Assembly (NCBI RefSeq): GCF_017654505.1
Contig: NC_054540.1
Location: forward strand, 38,828,017 to 38,892,016
Origin: Polyodon spathula
Lineage: Eukaryota; Chordata; Actinopteri; Acipenseriformes; Polyodontidae
Direction of reading: 5' to 3'
DNA: 64,000 bases
Below the pieces are notes generated by a model. It worked only from the letters and a program-made list of their open reading frames with translations, was not told where the DNA came from and searched no databases. Shown here one piece after another: positions 22,000-33,697 of the stretch (its first letter is position 1; each line of letters begins with the position of its first letter). A program made the position numbers and the translations under genes.

Positions 22000-22117
22000 A
22001 ACAATAATAATGAGAAAGCGACCAATCTAAGTAAAGCAGCAGTGTGTCCTCTACCTGGGATGGAATTCGCAACCTTCCAGACAAAAGCCCAGTCCTGTAA
22101 CCACTACTCCAGATGTG
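22000..22117 (-). mobile_element. tRNA-derived SINE head
   Basis: On the minus strand GGAGTAGTGGTTACAGGACT (A-box region) is followed about 30 bases later by GTTGCGAATTCCATCCC (B-box region), the spacing of an internal RNA polymerase III promoter. The related full SINE is at 54050-54268. Confidence 0.65.
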
Positions 22118-22616
22118 CAACAAGTGAAGAAACACTAATGTCTCGTTGTATTACTTTTTTTTTTTTTTTTTTTTTACATGAAACATACTTTTTGAATTGG
22201 TATACAAGTGTCAATTGCTCTGGATAAAAACATCAGCCAAATAAATTAATATGACATATTTTTTCTGGCTTGCTATTTATTATAAATGCCTACATTTATT
22301 TATTTAAAAATTATTTATTTAATTTATTTAAAAAAAAAATATTTATTTCTAAATGTATTTATTCCTCTTTGCATTTAAATCATGTATTTACTTCTACCTA
22401 AAAAATTATTCCTTTATTTATTTTTAATTAAACAAGGAGCTACAATATATCAGAGATCAGAGATTTAGAAAGCTATGTGACACTCTTGTGTACATTTCCA
22501 TTCTATGGTATCTACCAAACAAGAAACTAGATATTTTCAAATAGGAAATAGAGCATTTTCAGCAAAAGTTGGTCAGGCATGGATTTAAGCTTAACAAATT
22601 AACACATTCAACAACT

Positions 22617-22690
22617 GTTTAGTGGCGCAGTGGGTTAAGGCTTTGTGTTCTTCAAAGATGTCATGTTGCAAGTTCAAACGACAGTAATCT
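22617..22690 (+). mobile_element. tRNA-like SINE head
   Basis: TGGCGCAGTGGGTTAAGGC resembles an A box and GCAAGTTCAAACGACAG a B box at tRNA spacing. The same sequence occurs in reverse at 53505-53570, where it reads TGGCGCAGCAGGCTAAGGC. Confidence 0.6.
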
Positions 22691-22720
22691 TTTTTTTTTC
22701 TGCGATATGTGCTGTTTTAA

Positions 22721-22758
22721 AACGAAGAAGAAGAAGAAGAAGAAGAAAAAGAAGAAGA
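22721..22758. repeat. (GAA)n microsatellite
   Basis: About 12 AAG/GAA units with one interruption, directly after the composite repeat. Confidence 0.9.
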
Positions 22759-23519
22759 ACTTTGTTTGAAATTTTATATCTCATTGTGTATAACATGTAT
22801 TTATGTTTTTTTCACATTTGATATAAGAAAGTTTCATACTTTTGGTACTGGTACAGATGGTAATTCTAAGTGATTTAATTTGAAAGCTGTATAGAGACTC
22901 TTGGTAGTTTCAATCATTTACGAACGTTTGAAAATCCTTCCCCTAGTCACTTAAGACATATATTGAGCCCTGAAGCCTGATATTCATTTACCATTACCAA
23001 GCACTGTCCAAGCTGAATATAGCAAGGCAGTGGAATATCTTCAGGGAAAGAAGACCTCCTTGCTTGAGCTTATAAAAGAGGCATGCTAGTAAAACAGAAA
23101 AGACAATAAAGATGTATCCCCTATTTGTGTATTTAAAGACGCAGCAATTGTGTTCTTTCATGATTACAAACACTTAATCATAAAATAACAAAACTAGTTT
23201 AGACAAAGTCTTCAGTGTTTCGATAAAGTTGGCACTCATCTATGTTGTATCTGTATTCTTAAAGTCTGTACGTAGCTCACTTTTAATAATAACAATCTTT
23301 CATTAATGACTGTATCACTGTAACAGAATGCTGCCTTATCTCTGTGTCAAAATACATAACAGTACACAATTGTTTTCATAAACCCCTCCAGCTAGTATTT
23401 GCCTACTTAATCAATTCAATTGCCTACCATTTCAGTCACCTCTGTGTCTGCCACTGGGTTACACCTGAGGGACGGGGGTGGTGAGGTGTAGTATTGGCTA
23501 GTGCAAGTAGCGCTGAGTG

Positions 23520-23610
23520 GCTGGGAAGGTTAAAGTGTGGTCTAGTGGTTTGTCAAGGGACTGGGGGCCAGTGTGTTTAAGTCCTCAAGTACCCCCAAGA
23601 GTCCATGTCT
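23520..23610 (+). mobile_element. tRNA-derived SINE head
   Basis: GTGGTCTAGTGGTTTGTCAA, GGGGGCCAGTG and GTTTAAGTCCTC follow the order and spacing of a tRNA A box, anticodon arm and B box. The tail is not evident. Confidence 0.5.
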
Positions 23611-24555
23611 TTTTTCCCCATTTGTGTAGAAAACAATGCCTGAGCGCTGTTGTGCATATTTCTGTAACACTCGTGCGTTATGGCCTGATAAGTGGATTTT
23701 GAGAACAGTAGTAAATGTACTCACTTCCACTCAGGTTCTAAAGTATAATGCTTTGCTTTTGCATTTCAACTTAACCTGAACGTTTTGTTTTGCTGTTTTG
23801 CTGGGTGCTGCGGTGTTTATGAAAAATATGCAAAACAGCAATTTGCTTTTTCACTTCCAGAGCTATATTATCAAAGATGTACTCAACACACCACACTTTG
23901 AAAATCAAGCCCATTGTTCACATCATAGTCTTTATACAGTGATGACAAACACAGAACACTGAATAGCAGACTGACTAGCAGAAGTGCCAGGCCAAAGTTG
24001 GTCGTCTTTTGTTTTCTCGCTTTGTTTAGACTATTTGTTTTACTGTTTTGTTCTCCTTTCTGTTTTTCTGTTTGTTCACAGAACTTCTTTTCTTTTCTGT
24101 GGAGAGCAGTGCTAGTTATAGAACCCCCTGTCCCCGATGATGGAAAAAAGTAATTGTATAAGGTACCACAAATAAAATTGTGCTCTGAAATTAAGTTGTT
24201 TTCATCTCCATCCATTTGTTTCTGCTCCACACCTCGTAATCTCGATTACGGATCAGAAACATTTAGAAATTGTATAGTATGAATAAAGTAACTTAATGCA
24301 GTTGCTTTTTAAAACTTACCATATCCACTTTTAATTTTCACATTTAAAACTTAAATATGTAAATGGGCCATACGTAATATGATGAACACTAATATTCTGG
24401 AAAAGATTTTGAGCCAGAAAACTTTATTTTTTAGTTGTTTTGTGATTTGCCAACAATTGAGTTACATTGATGAGGCTGGTTTTAAAACTAGACACACATT
24501 TTCTTTAGTAAGGGCTATGAAAAAATCTCAGTAAATCAGGTTCCAAGTAGAGTAG

Positions 24556-24775
24556 TCATTACCCCATGTTCAGAGCAGTCAGTATCCCAGCTTTAGAGCG
24601 ATCATTACCTGTGTTTAGAGCGGTCATCATCCCATGTTTAGAGCGGTCACTGTCCCATGTTTAGAGCGGTCATTATCCATGTTTAGAGTAGTCATTATCC
24701 CATGTTTAGAGCAGTCATTATCCAAAGTTAAGAGCAGTTGTTATTCCATGTTTAAAGCAGTTGATCATTATCCCA
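24556..24775. repeat. 23-bp minisatellite, about 9 units
   Basis: Degenerate units of TTTAGAGCGGTCATTATCCC followed by ATG. Length varies between 22 and 26 bases. The longest open frame across it is a by-product of the repeat. Confidence 0.9.
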
Positions 24776-25658
24776 TTTTTGATGACTTGAAAAGCTTAGA
24801 ATTTTGGAACTGGCCTTTTAAATGTTATAAACAATCTGCTCCATACTGTAGTTACCATCGGCATGGTTACACTAATTAAAATCACTGAACAAAAATAATA
24901 ACAACAGTTGATTTTAACTTCGCAGACAAATTAACTTTAAAGTAATATTGGCTTGCTGAAATAATCAGAACCAATTTGGTTGAGCAATTAAATTAAATAA
25001 CTGAAAACTTATGATAGGAAAATGTGATTCTCTTAAAAAGGTACAGTAATACATATTATTAACATTTAAAGCAATTACTCTAAGATTTAGGTCCTGGTTT
25101 TGCATCAATCTCACCAAGCTATTAACTAGCTGTACAGGTTGCATTCAACCACATGTTGGTTAGGTTTCAAGAACTAAAGCATGGCTTTGGTATTTCTATT
25201 TTTTTTGTTTTTGTTTTTGAGGATATCATAAAATATTTAGTGAAGGTTTTTTGTAAGAACTCTGATTTTGTGATTTGTGAAACAACAGTGACACCTAACC
25301 ATCTCCTCTGCAAATGCAAACTGAGCCAGTCAAGCATAGAACAGGAAAGGCATAACCCTACATCACATATTGCTGGTGCATTGCACAGCTATGGCTGAAA
25401 GATTTGGATTACCTAGAATTAGGACATCATAATATATTTAAATTCATAAACTTAAATTTATAAAATTCCTGGACACAAAAAACAAAGGACTCAATTGGGA
25501 TACTGGTTTTCTACCTCATTTCAATATATAGTACTTGTTTATATTCATTACATAAATATGTATGTATGTGTATGTTTATATGTATATATGTATTTTTTAT
25601 TATACTTGTGTTTTATTATATGTGTGTTTGTGTGTATGTGTATATATATATATATATA

Positions 25659-26819
25659 CACTGAGTGTACGAAACATTAGGAACACCTGCTCTTTCCATG
25701 AAATAGATTGACAAGGTGAATCCAGGTGAAAGCTATGATCCCTTATTGATGTAACCTGTTAAATCCACTTCATCAGTGTAGATGAATGGGAGACGGGTTA
25801 AAGAAGGATTTTTAAGCCTTGACACAATAGAGACATGGATTGTGTATGTGTGCCATTCAGAAGGTAAATGGGCAAGACAAAAGATTTAAGTGCCTTTGAA
25901 TGGGGTATGGTAGTAGGTGCCAAGCACGCCGGTTTGAGTGTGTCTGGTTTGAACTGCAACACTGCTGGGTTTTTCACGCTCAGCAGTTTCCCGTGTGTAT
26001 CAAGGATGGTCCACCACCCAAAGGACATCCAGCCAACAGCAGGCCAGTGGTCAAAAATGGCTCATTGATGAAAGAGGCCAAAGGAGGCTGATACGAATTG
26101 TGCAGAGCAACAGACAAACAACAGTTAGTCAACTGACAGTCCAATACAACATTGGTGCCGAAAGACCCATAAAAGAATGCACAACTCGTCGTATCTTGAC
26201 ACGAATGGGGTATGGCAGCCAACTACCTTACAGAGTTCCAGAGTTTACAGAGTTTTCTTTCAGAAAAACACAAGAAACTGCGGTTGCAGTGGGCTAAGGA
26301 ACGAAAACACTGGACACTAGAGGACTGGAAAAACGTTGCCTGGTCTGATGAATCCCGGTTCCTGCTGTTTCACGCTAATGAGAGAACTAGGGTATGGATA
26401 AAAGCACATGAGTACATGCATCCATAATGCCGCGTGTCAACATTGCAGGCTGGTGGTGATGGTGTGATGGTGTGGGGTGTGTTTTCATGGCACACATTGG
26501 GCTCCAATAAATAAAAGTGATAAAAGTGGAGCAATGTTTGAATGCCACAGGATATCTGAACATCATTGCCAATCAGGTGTATCCCTTCATGGCAGCAGTG
26601 TATCCATCTGCTAATGGATTTTTTTTCAGCATAATGCCACATGCCACAAGGCTAGGATTGTCCAGGAATGGTTCCAAGAACATGATAGTGAATTCAGCTT
26701 ACTGCAGCGGCCTGCCCAGTCACCAGATCTCAATCCAATTGAGCATCTGTGGGATGAGATGGAACAAGCAATTCGGAGTAGAGTGAGGAAGGTGTTCCTA
26801 ATGTTTTGTACACTCAGTG
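25659..26819 (+). mobile_element. Tc1/mariner element B
   Basis: Both inverted terminal repeats are present: CACTGAGTGTACGAAACATT at the left and its near-perfect reverse complement ending TACACTCAGTG at the right. It sits in a TA/TG microsatellite. The transposase is on the plus strand and broken into several frames: DERGQRRLIRIVQSNRQTT and RRILTRMGYGS (DNA-binding region), VAWSDESRFLLFH (first catalytic D) near 26335, and DLNPIEHLWDEMEQ near 26728 with the terminal acidic residue of the DDE triad. Stops and indels inactivate it. Confidence 0.92.
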
Positions 26820-26836
26820 TGTGTGTGTGTGTGTGT

Positions 26837-26837
<1 letters not shown>

Positions 26838-26896
<59 letters not shown>
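26838..26896. repeat. (TA)n microsatellite between two Tc1 elements
   Basis: About 28 TA units lie between Tc1 elements B and C. Both elements target TA, so the array is a likely shared target. Confidence 0.95.
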
Positions 26897-26901
<5 letters not shown>

Positions 26902-26909
26902 CATACACA

Positions 26910-28601
26910 CAGTGCCTTGCAAAAGTATTCAGACCCCTGACCAATTCTCTCATATTACCGAATTACAAATGGTACATTGAAATTTCGTTCTGTTTGACAT
27001 TTTATTTTTAAACACTGAAACTCAGAATCAATTATTGTAAGGTGACATTGGTTTTATGTTGGGAAATATTTTTAAGAAAAATAAAAAACTGAAATATCTT
27101 GCTTGCATAAGTATTCAACCCCTGTGCTGTGGAAGCTCCCAGTTTGTACCGATGAAAGAAATTGCCCTAACGAGGACACAATTACCTTACCATTGGCCTC
27201 CACCTGTGAACCATTAAAGTTGCTGTCACATTTTCTGGATAAAAACCCCACTGTTGAAGAATCATTGGTAAGGCTGTGAATCTGAAGAAAAATGAAAACC
27301 AAAGAGCATTCTACAGAAGTTAGAGATAAAGTAATACAAATGCATAGATTAGGGAAAGGGTACAAAATAATATCCAAGTGTTTGGAAATCCCAGTGAGCA
27401 CAGTTGGATCAATAATCAGGAAGTGGAAGCTGCATCACACCGCTCAGGCACTGCCAAGAAAAGGCCATCCCTCAAAACTCAGCAAACAAACAAGAAGGAG
27501 ACTTGTGAGAGAAGCCACAGAGAGGCCAACAATCACCTTGAAGGAGCTAGAATTCAGTGGCTGGAAACTAGATGACCGAGGAAGTAGGAGACTGATCAGA
27601 GAAGCTACCAAGAGGCCAATAGCAACTTTGCAAGAGCTACAGGCTTTTATGGCCAAGACTGATCAAAGTGTGCATGTGACAAGAATAACCCAAGCACTCC
27701 ACAAATCTGACCTGTATGGTAGGGTGGCAAGAAGAAAGCCATTACTCAAGAAAGCCCACCTTGAATCCTGTTTTGAAGTATGCAAAAAAACAAACACTCA
27801 AGAGATTCTGTAGCCATGTAGCAAAAAAGTTTTTGGAATCTGACAAAACTAAAATGGAACTTTTTGGACTAAATGCAAAGTGTTATGTTTGGCGCAAAGC
27901 CAACACAGCGCATTACCCAAAGAACAACATCCCTACTTTGAAACATGGTGGTGACAGCATCATGTTATAGGGTTGTTTCTCATTGGCAGGCACTGGGGCA
28001 CTTGTCAGGATAGAAGGGAAAATGAATGGAGCAAAGTACAGAGAAGTTCTTGAGGAAAATCTGCTGCCCTCTTTAAGAAAGCTGAAACAGGGATGGAAGT
28101 TCACCTTTCACATGACAAGCTACACTGGCGTGGCTAAGGAACAAAAAGGTAAATGTCTTTGAGTGGCCCAGTCAGAGCCCCAACCTAAATCCAATCGAAA
28201 ATTTGTAGCATGACTTGAAGATTGCTGTCCATCAACGGTCCCTAAGGAACTTGACAGAGCTTAAACAGTTTTGTAAAGAATGTTCAAATATTGCCAAATC
28301 TAGGCATGCAAAGTTGGTAGAGTCCTATCCCAACAGACTCACAGCTGTAATTGCTGCCAAAGGTGCTTCCACCAAGTATTAACTCAGGGAGGTGGAGACA
28401 TATCCAATTATGATCTTTCAGTTTTGTATTTTTAATATATAATTTTTCTTCTCAATAAAAATATTTGCCCCCTTAACAGTGTGGAGTATAGTGTGTAGAT
28501 AAGTGGGAAAAAAACCTCATTTAAATGCATGAAACTCTGAGGCACTGATACAACAAAATGTGAAAAAAGTTCAAGCGGGTGTAGACTTTCTATAGGCACT
28601 G
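26910..28601 (+). mobile_element. Tc1/mariner element C
   Basis: The left end reads CAGTGCCTTGCAAAAGTATT and the right end, reverse-complemented, CAGTGCCTATAGAAAGTCTA. The two are related but clearly different terminal-repeat types. The transposase at 27292-28385 is on the plus strand. A polyadenylation-like AATAAA lies near 28456. Confidence 0.88.
27292..28383 (+). pseudogene. Tc1 transposase of element C
   Basis: The first 173 codons (27292-27813) are open and contain the paired helix-turn-helix DNA-binding region (EVRDKVIQMHRLGKGYKII, then RKGHPSKLS). Within it a stretch of about 28 residues occurs twice: RRRLVREATERPTITLKEL and RRLIREATKRPIATLQEL, an internal duplication unlike the normal family layout. 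After a stop the catalytic part continues in shifted frames: KMELFG near 27855, GGDSIML near 27950, and a degraded C-terminus ending near 28380. The element cannot be active. Confidence 0.85.
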
Positions 28602-30180
28602 TATGTATTTATTAACAGTATACATTTTTTAACGATTACTGTAATATACAAACAAAAAAATATTTTCAAGTTTTTAAGCTAATTCTATATTTATGATATA
28701 CAGTATCTTAGGTTTAAAGAACTGACCTACATAAGGGGTGCAAGAACATATTTTAAGAACCAAAAGGGTGCAGGCTGCAGTAGAGGTTAAGAATCACTGG
28801 TCTAACCCTTTCCATAGGCTAACGATTTATAGTACCATACTAAATGGAACAAATGTGAAAAAACCCAAAATGTGTTGACAACTGTTATAACTGAACAATT
28901 CATAATCACAAGTCCATACCGTGTACCTATATTTTACATATGAAAGAGATATGTTATTGCATATTATTTTTTTTATATAAGGGATATCATTGCTGGCATT
29001 GCAATATGTTCGTGTAGCGTTGGAATGAGTTTCGTGACATTATAACAATACGGAAAACGATACTACTACTCCTAAATTACTTCCACAGCGGAAAAATGAC
29101 CTAGTAGAAAAATATTACAATTATGGTTTAAATGACTTATTACAAATAGCGTGAAATAATTCCGAATATAGTGAAAGCCGTACAGTAATTATGTATTATC
29201 CACATGGAACGAAATTGCAATATTTAATATATGAGTAATATATTTTTAAGTTATATATAACAGGCTATATGTATACTTGTCAAACTATGCTTTTAGTAAC
29301 CAATGCTACGCATGAGTAGGCTGTAGCTTGCATGGGGTAGGGGTCAGGACTGATAGTGACACAGCGCAAGAATATTGCTACGGCCCTAAGAAAGGGGTCG
29401 CGGCTCTACGGCGGATCAGCGCTGTAGCCGCTGTGCTGGAGGTGATGTTTTCAATCTTTGCCTGTGCAATACTTTTTTTTTTTTTAATAATAATAAATAT
29501 TGTATTCAATGTTTAGACTACATACAACACCAGATAAGTTTGTCGGTGTTGCGGGAGGCGAGGTCTCATTTTGGTAAAACATAAATAAATAAATAAATAA
29601 ATAAAAACCGGCAAGGGGCAATTCAGTCTATGTATTTGATGTGCGTAAATGTACTCTTCTAGTTTAAAACGTAAGCATGAATAAATCAAAAAAAAAAAAT
29701 AAAACAATGAAGATGTTTAGGCTTCGTAATAAATAAATAAATAATAAAAACAACCTTTACAAAAAAAAACACACTTTTAAAATATAATTTGTAACAATAG
29801 CTCAGATTCTGAGCTCTTGTTCAGTTCTTGTTAAGCAGCACGCCAAAACAAATCACAATCCTTAGTACCGTACAAAAGCTGGAGATCAGCTATTCCCCAA
29901 CTTTGTTCCGCTTCTTTTTTCGTTACAATTGGTATTAAGTTAGAAAGCAGCTGGGGATGATCCTGAGATAGTACCGTACTAGCTGGTACGCAATTTAGTA
30001 CGCAGCTCCGTCCTAACTCTGCAAGTTCGTTGCAATTGACCCATTGAGTTCCGGAGAAACTGGTCCGACTGACGTCTTTTGTGTGCTGTCCAATCGCTGA
30101 AGTCAAAGATATTTCAATATGAACACTCCCTTTCCGTAATGCTTCTGAAATGTTTTTCAGGCACTCAATTTGTTTGTGTG
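28602..30180. other. Mostly non-coding; one unidentified frame
   Basis: AT-rich. Poly(A) and (AAAT)n runs occur at 29580-29605 and 29690-29750. A 91-codon minus frame at 29831-30106 reads LSQDHPQLLSNLIPIVTKKE and ends LYGTKDCDLFWRAA. Its composition is protein-like but I cannot assign it; it may be a transposon remnant. Confidence 0.4.
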
Positions 30181-30189
30181 TAAGGTGCT

Positions 30190-30300
30190 GAAAATGTTTT
30201 TCAAGCGCTAGTTAATGTTTAATGTTTTTCATGCGCTAGTTAATGTTTTTCATGCACTGGTTAATGTTTTCCATGCGCTCGTTAATGTTTTTCATGTTCT
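30190..30300. repeat. 21-bp minisatellite
   Basis: About five units of TTAATGTTTTTCATGCGCTAG with substitutions in the last six bases. Confidence 0.9.
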
Positions 30301-30892
30301 TTTTGTTTTTCAGAGCCACTAGTTTTTCCCACCATGAACAATTCAATATTTTTTCCTTAAAAATAAATAAAATTAAAAACAATTCTCAAAGAATAAAAAC
30401 TTCAGATATCAACAGCAGAGAACCACATTACCTGATAACCTTGTTCAACAGGGTTTCTTTCATTTGCTGCTTTTTTATTTTCACAGAAGTGCTAATAATT
30501 TGTATTGTGCCTATTGTGTGATAATACCATTTTTGTCCAGAAGAGGGCCCTCTAGGCTAGGAGGTTATTTATTGATTTATTTATTTTATTTATTTGTTTG
30601 TTTGTTACAATGGGAAAGTCATTGCACTACATTGTTGCTTACATGTGAATTCATTCATTGCACTATACTTTGCAACATTTTCTGATATATTTTTTTATTC
30701 CATAAGGGTCTGCAATTCAGAAAACTCAGATTTCTTTAACCTGGTTATGAAAATGCATGTTTCTTTCCAGTCTGCGGCTTAAGATATACATAGCGAATAA
30801 AACTGCATGACAGGTACAGTTAATGAGATCCTTTGACATGTGTTTAAATCCATATGCATTTACACTGAAACTTTTGAAGTCTTGAAAGCTGG

Positions 30893-31638
30893 TACTTAAC
30901 AACCCCTAACCCTTAACAACCCTTAACCCTTAGCAAAAACAAACCTTTAACAAACACAAACCTTTAACAAACCATAACCTTTAACAACCCCTAATTCTTA
31001 ACAAATACAAACCTTTAACAAACAAAAACACTAGCCCTTAACAAACAAAAACCCTTAACAAACACAAACCCTTAACAACCCCTAACCCTTAATAAACGCA
31101 AACCTTTAACAAACACAAACACAAACCTTTAACAAACACAAACCCTTAACAACCCTAACCCTTAATAAACGCAAACCCTTAACAACCCCTAACCCTTAAC
31201 AAACAGAAAACCTTAACAAACACAAACCTTTAACAAACACAAACCCTTAACAAACACAAACCCTTAACAACCCTAACCCTTAACAACCCCTAACCCATAA
31301 CAAACACAACCCTTTAACAAAACACAAACCCTTAACAACCCCTAACCCTTAACAAACACAAACTCTTCACCCTTAACCCTTAACAAACGCAAGCCCTTAA
31401 CAACCCCTAACCCTTAACAAACGCAAACCCTTAACAAACACAAACCCTTAACAACCCTAACCCTTAATAAATGCAAACCTTTAGCAAACACAAACACAAA
31501 CCTTTAACAAACACAAACTCTTAACAACCCTAACCCTTAACAAACGCAAACCCTTAACAACCACTAACCCTTAACAAACACAAACCCTTAACAAACACAA
31601 TCTTTTAACAAAACACAAACTCTTACAACCCCGAACCC
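30893..31638. repeat. Telomere-like minisatellite, C-rich strand
   Basis: Degenerate array of CCCTTAACAAACACAAA and CCCTTAACAACCCCTAA units, closely resembling but not identical to vertebrate telomere repeat (CCCTAA). It is in inverted orientation to the array at 32370-32830. Confidence 0.9.
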
Positions 31639-31641
31639 TTT

Positions 31642-32369
31642 TGTGGCAAAGTGTGACAGAGATTGAATGACTCTTGGTGTTAGATCTTCCTCCCGACCTG
31701 TAAGGGCACTATGTAAAAGGAACATAGTACCCTTAATCAAATGGCATGACAATTTATTCCTTAGGGTAGGTGAAAGTCGGTCATTTAGGAAGGGGGCGGA
31801 GCTATGGCGCCCAAGCTCAATGACTCTGACGGGAGACGGTGTGGCATCCGAGGACTGGAGGAGCGGATGAGCTCATTAACCTAGGGGTCATGAGCGAGGG
31901 TATAAATAGGGGGCGTAGTGTAAGTGATCTGTCCCTTGGTAAATAGCTAGTGTTTCAAACCTACGAGGAGTCTGTGTTGCCATATTGTGAACCGTGAGTT
32001 TTGTCTTGTGTTTGTTAACTGTTGTCTGTTTTTTAATAGACTACCACGATCCGGAGCTGTAGCGAAAGACAGCATAAACCTGACACCACTAGCACTTACT
32101 CACTTTCACTAAGAACTGTGTTTGTGTGTAGTGCTGGTGTATTAAAATTGACTTTTTGGTTGTGGGGTCAAACTCATGGGATTTTACAATTTAAGTGATA
32201 CACGCTGCTGTACACACTTCCAACATTTATTATTTACAGGTGTTTGTCATAAGGCTCTGGACATTGCATTTAACTTCAATAAACACCCTTGTACCTGTTA
32301 GTAATTGTCTGTGTGATTCTTACCTGCACTGCACCGCACTCACCTGTACCCACTCACCACTTTGCCACA
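31642..32369 (+). mobile_element. LTR family B copy inside the inverted minisatellites
   Basis: 728 bp with perfect 12-bp inverted ends, TGTGGCAAAGTG and CACTTTGCCACA. It is related along its length to 58949-59729: a shared CGACCTGT block, a TATA box as TATAAATAGGGGGC near 31900, and the shared 3' tail CTGCACTGCACC...CACTTTGCCACA. AATAAA near 32278 could be its polyadenylation signal. No coding region. No direct target duplication is seen; the immediate flanks are inverted copies of each other instead. Confidence 0.7.
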
Positions 32370-32830
32370 TAAGGGTTTGGGGTTGTTAAGGGTTTGTGTT
32401 TAAGGGTTAGATATTGTTAAGGGTTAAGTGTTAGGGGTGGTTAAAGGTTTGTGTTGGTTAAAGGTTAGTGTGATTGTTACCTGCACTGCACCGTTAAGGG
32501 TTCGTACCCACTAAGGGTTAGGGGTTGTTAAGGGTTAGGGGTGGTTAAAGGTTTGTGTTGGTTAAAGGTTAGTGTTTGTAAGGGTTGTTAAGGGTTCGGG
32601 GTTGTTAAGGGTTAGGGGTTGTTAAGGGTTAGGGGTTGTTAAGGGTTTGTGTTCGTTAAGGGTTAGGGGTTGTTAAGGGTTAGGGGTGGTTAAAGGTTTG
32701 TGTTGGTTAAAGGTTAGTGTTTGTTAAGGGTTAGGGGTTGTTAAGGATTTGTGTTTGTTAAGGGTTAGGGGTTGTTAAGGGTTAGGGTTTTTGTTTGTTA
32801 AAGGTTTATGTTTATTAAGGGCTAGGGATT
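32370..32830. repeat. Telomere-like minisatellite, G-rich strand
   Basis: Array of GTTAAGGGTTAGGGGTT and GTTAAAGGTTTGTGTTG units, the reverse complement of the left array. At 32469-32494 it contains GTGTGATTGTTACCTGCACT and CCACTAAGGG pieces that match the 3' tail of the adjacent LTR. Confidence 0.9.
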
Positions 32831-33692
32831 ATAGTTATTTGTTTATAGTCCTCTAAACTTGTTATGATGTTTGCAATCATTCTTGGTACATCCTATTGCA
32901 ATTACTCCAATAACATGCTTCTTTTACTTTTTGCTGTGTTAAGGTACTGGGTTTAGGAGCTGCTCCTAAGTTTTACTTGCCAGCCACCTATACAGGGTGA
33001 TTGCTAATTCCAACAAGATTGTCAGAACATCATGAAAACTGCAGGATACGTGGAGGATAATATGCAAAGGAACAAAATCTATGACATCACATTCCTTGGC
33101 TCACCATTTGAAAATTTGTCAAGGAAATTCATGGATAAATTGATTTTAATATAAGCAATTTTCAGATATTTAATTCCGACTCTTGTCTGTGTGTAATGCT
33201 GTGGGTATTGGGTTGTTACTTCAAAGCTGATTAGATAAGGCACAAACTGTGTTAATTCTTTGAAGCTCGGCTTCCAAAATGCTATCTGATTGTCTAAGGT
33301 ATCATAAAACTTACCAAGGCACGCTATAGCTACAATACAGTTGTACCATTATTGTGTTAAAAGTTAGTTAAAATGCTTTAAGTATCATTTTTAATTACAT
33401 AACTTGTGGACACAAATTTAATAGTTATTTTAAGTAAGTTTCCCAATACATCTGAAGTGTTTATTGTGTTTTAAATGAATATTGTAAACTAATAACTATT
33501 TTTTAAATATTAACCTTTGATTGTATTATGATGTGTTTTATAGGTTTGTAATCGTAATTTGGTATAGAGAATGGAACTGAAATTTGTATGCTTCTCCAAT
33601 GAATGAAACTAAAGTTATATTGAATAGGAGGTTTAAATGATAAATGTAAAATCCTTTGATAACAAAACAGGCAGATACATTCAATTTTTAAT
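32831..33692. other. No gene identified
   Basis: AT-rich sequence without a convincing frame, tandem repeat or recognisable element. Confidence 0.5.
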
Positions 33693-33697
33693 ACACC

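Larger units (their letters stand above)
21130..22730 (+). repeat. Composite interspersed repeat, copy 1
   Basis: About 1.6 kb whose reverse complement matches most of 53480-57230. Matching blocks include 21200-21590 with 56800-57190, 21670-22020 with 54780-55125, and 22120-22700 with 53500-54120. It carries a (TG)n/(TA)n microsatellite in the middle and tRNA-related segments at 22000-22117 (minus) and 22617-22690 (plus). No coding frame is recognised. It may be a large non-autonomous element or an assembly of SINEs carried together. Confidence 0.8.

Noticed and set aside
22617..22690. Functional tRNA gene
   Set aside because: A and B boxes are present, but cloverleaf arms do not pair well and the sequence is embedded in a repeat that recurs at 53505.
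26626..27011. Open frames of repeated Tyr-Ile or Thr-His residues
   Set aside because: They are translations of TA and TG microsatellites, not genes; the same applies at 21531-21873, 45374-45897 and 61158-61391.
30893..32830. True interstitial telomere
   Set aside because: Units are GTTAAGGG and GTTAGGGG mixtures of varying length, not pure TTAGGG.
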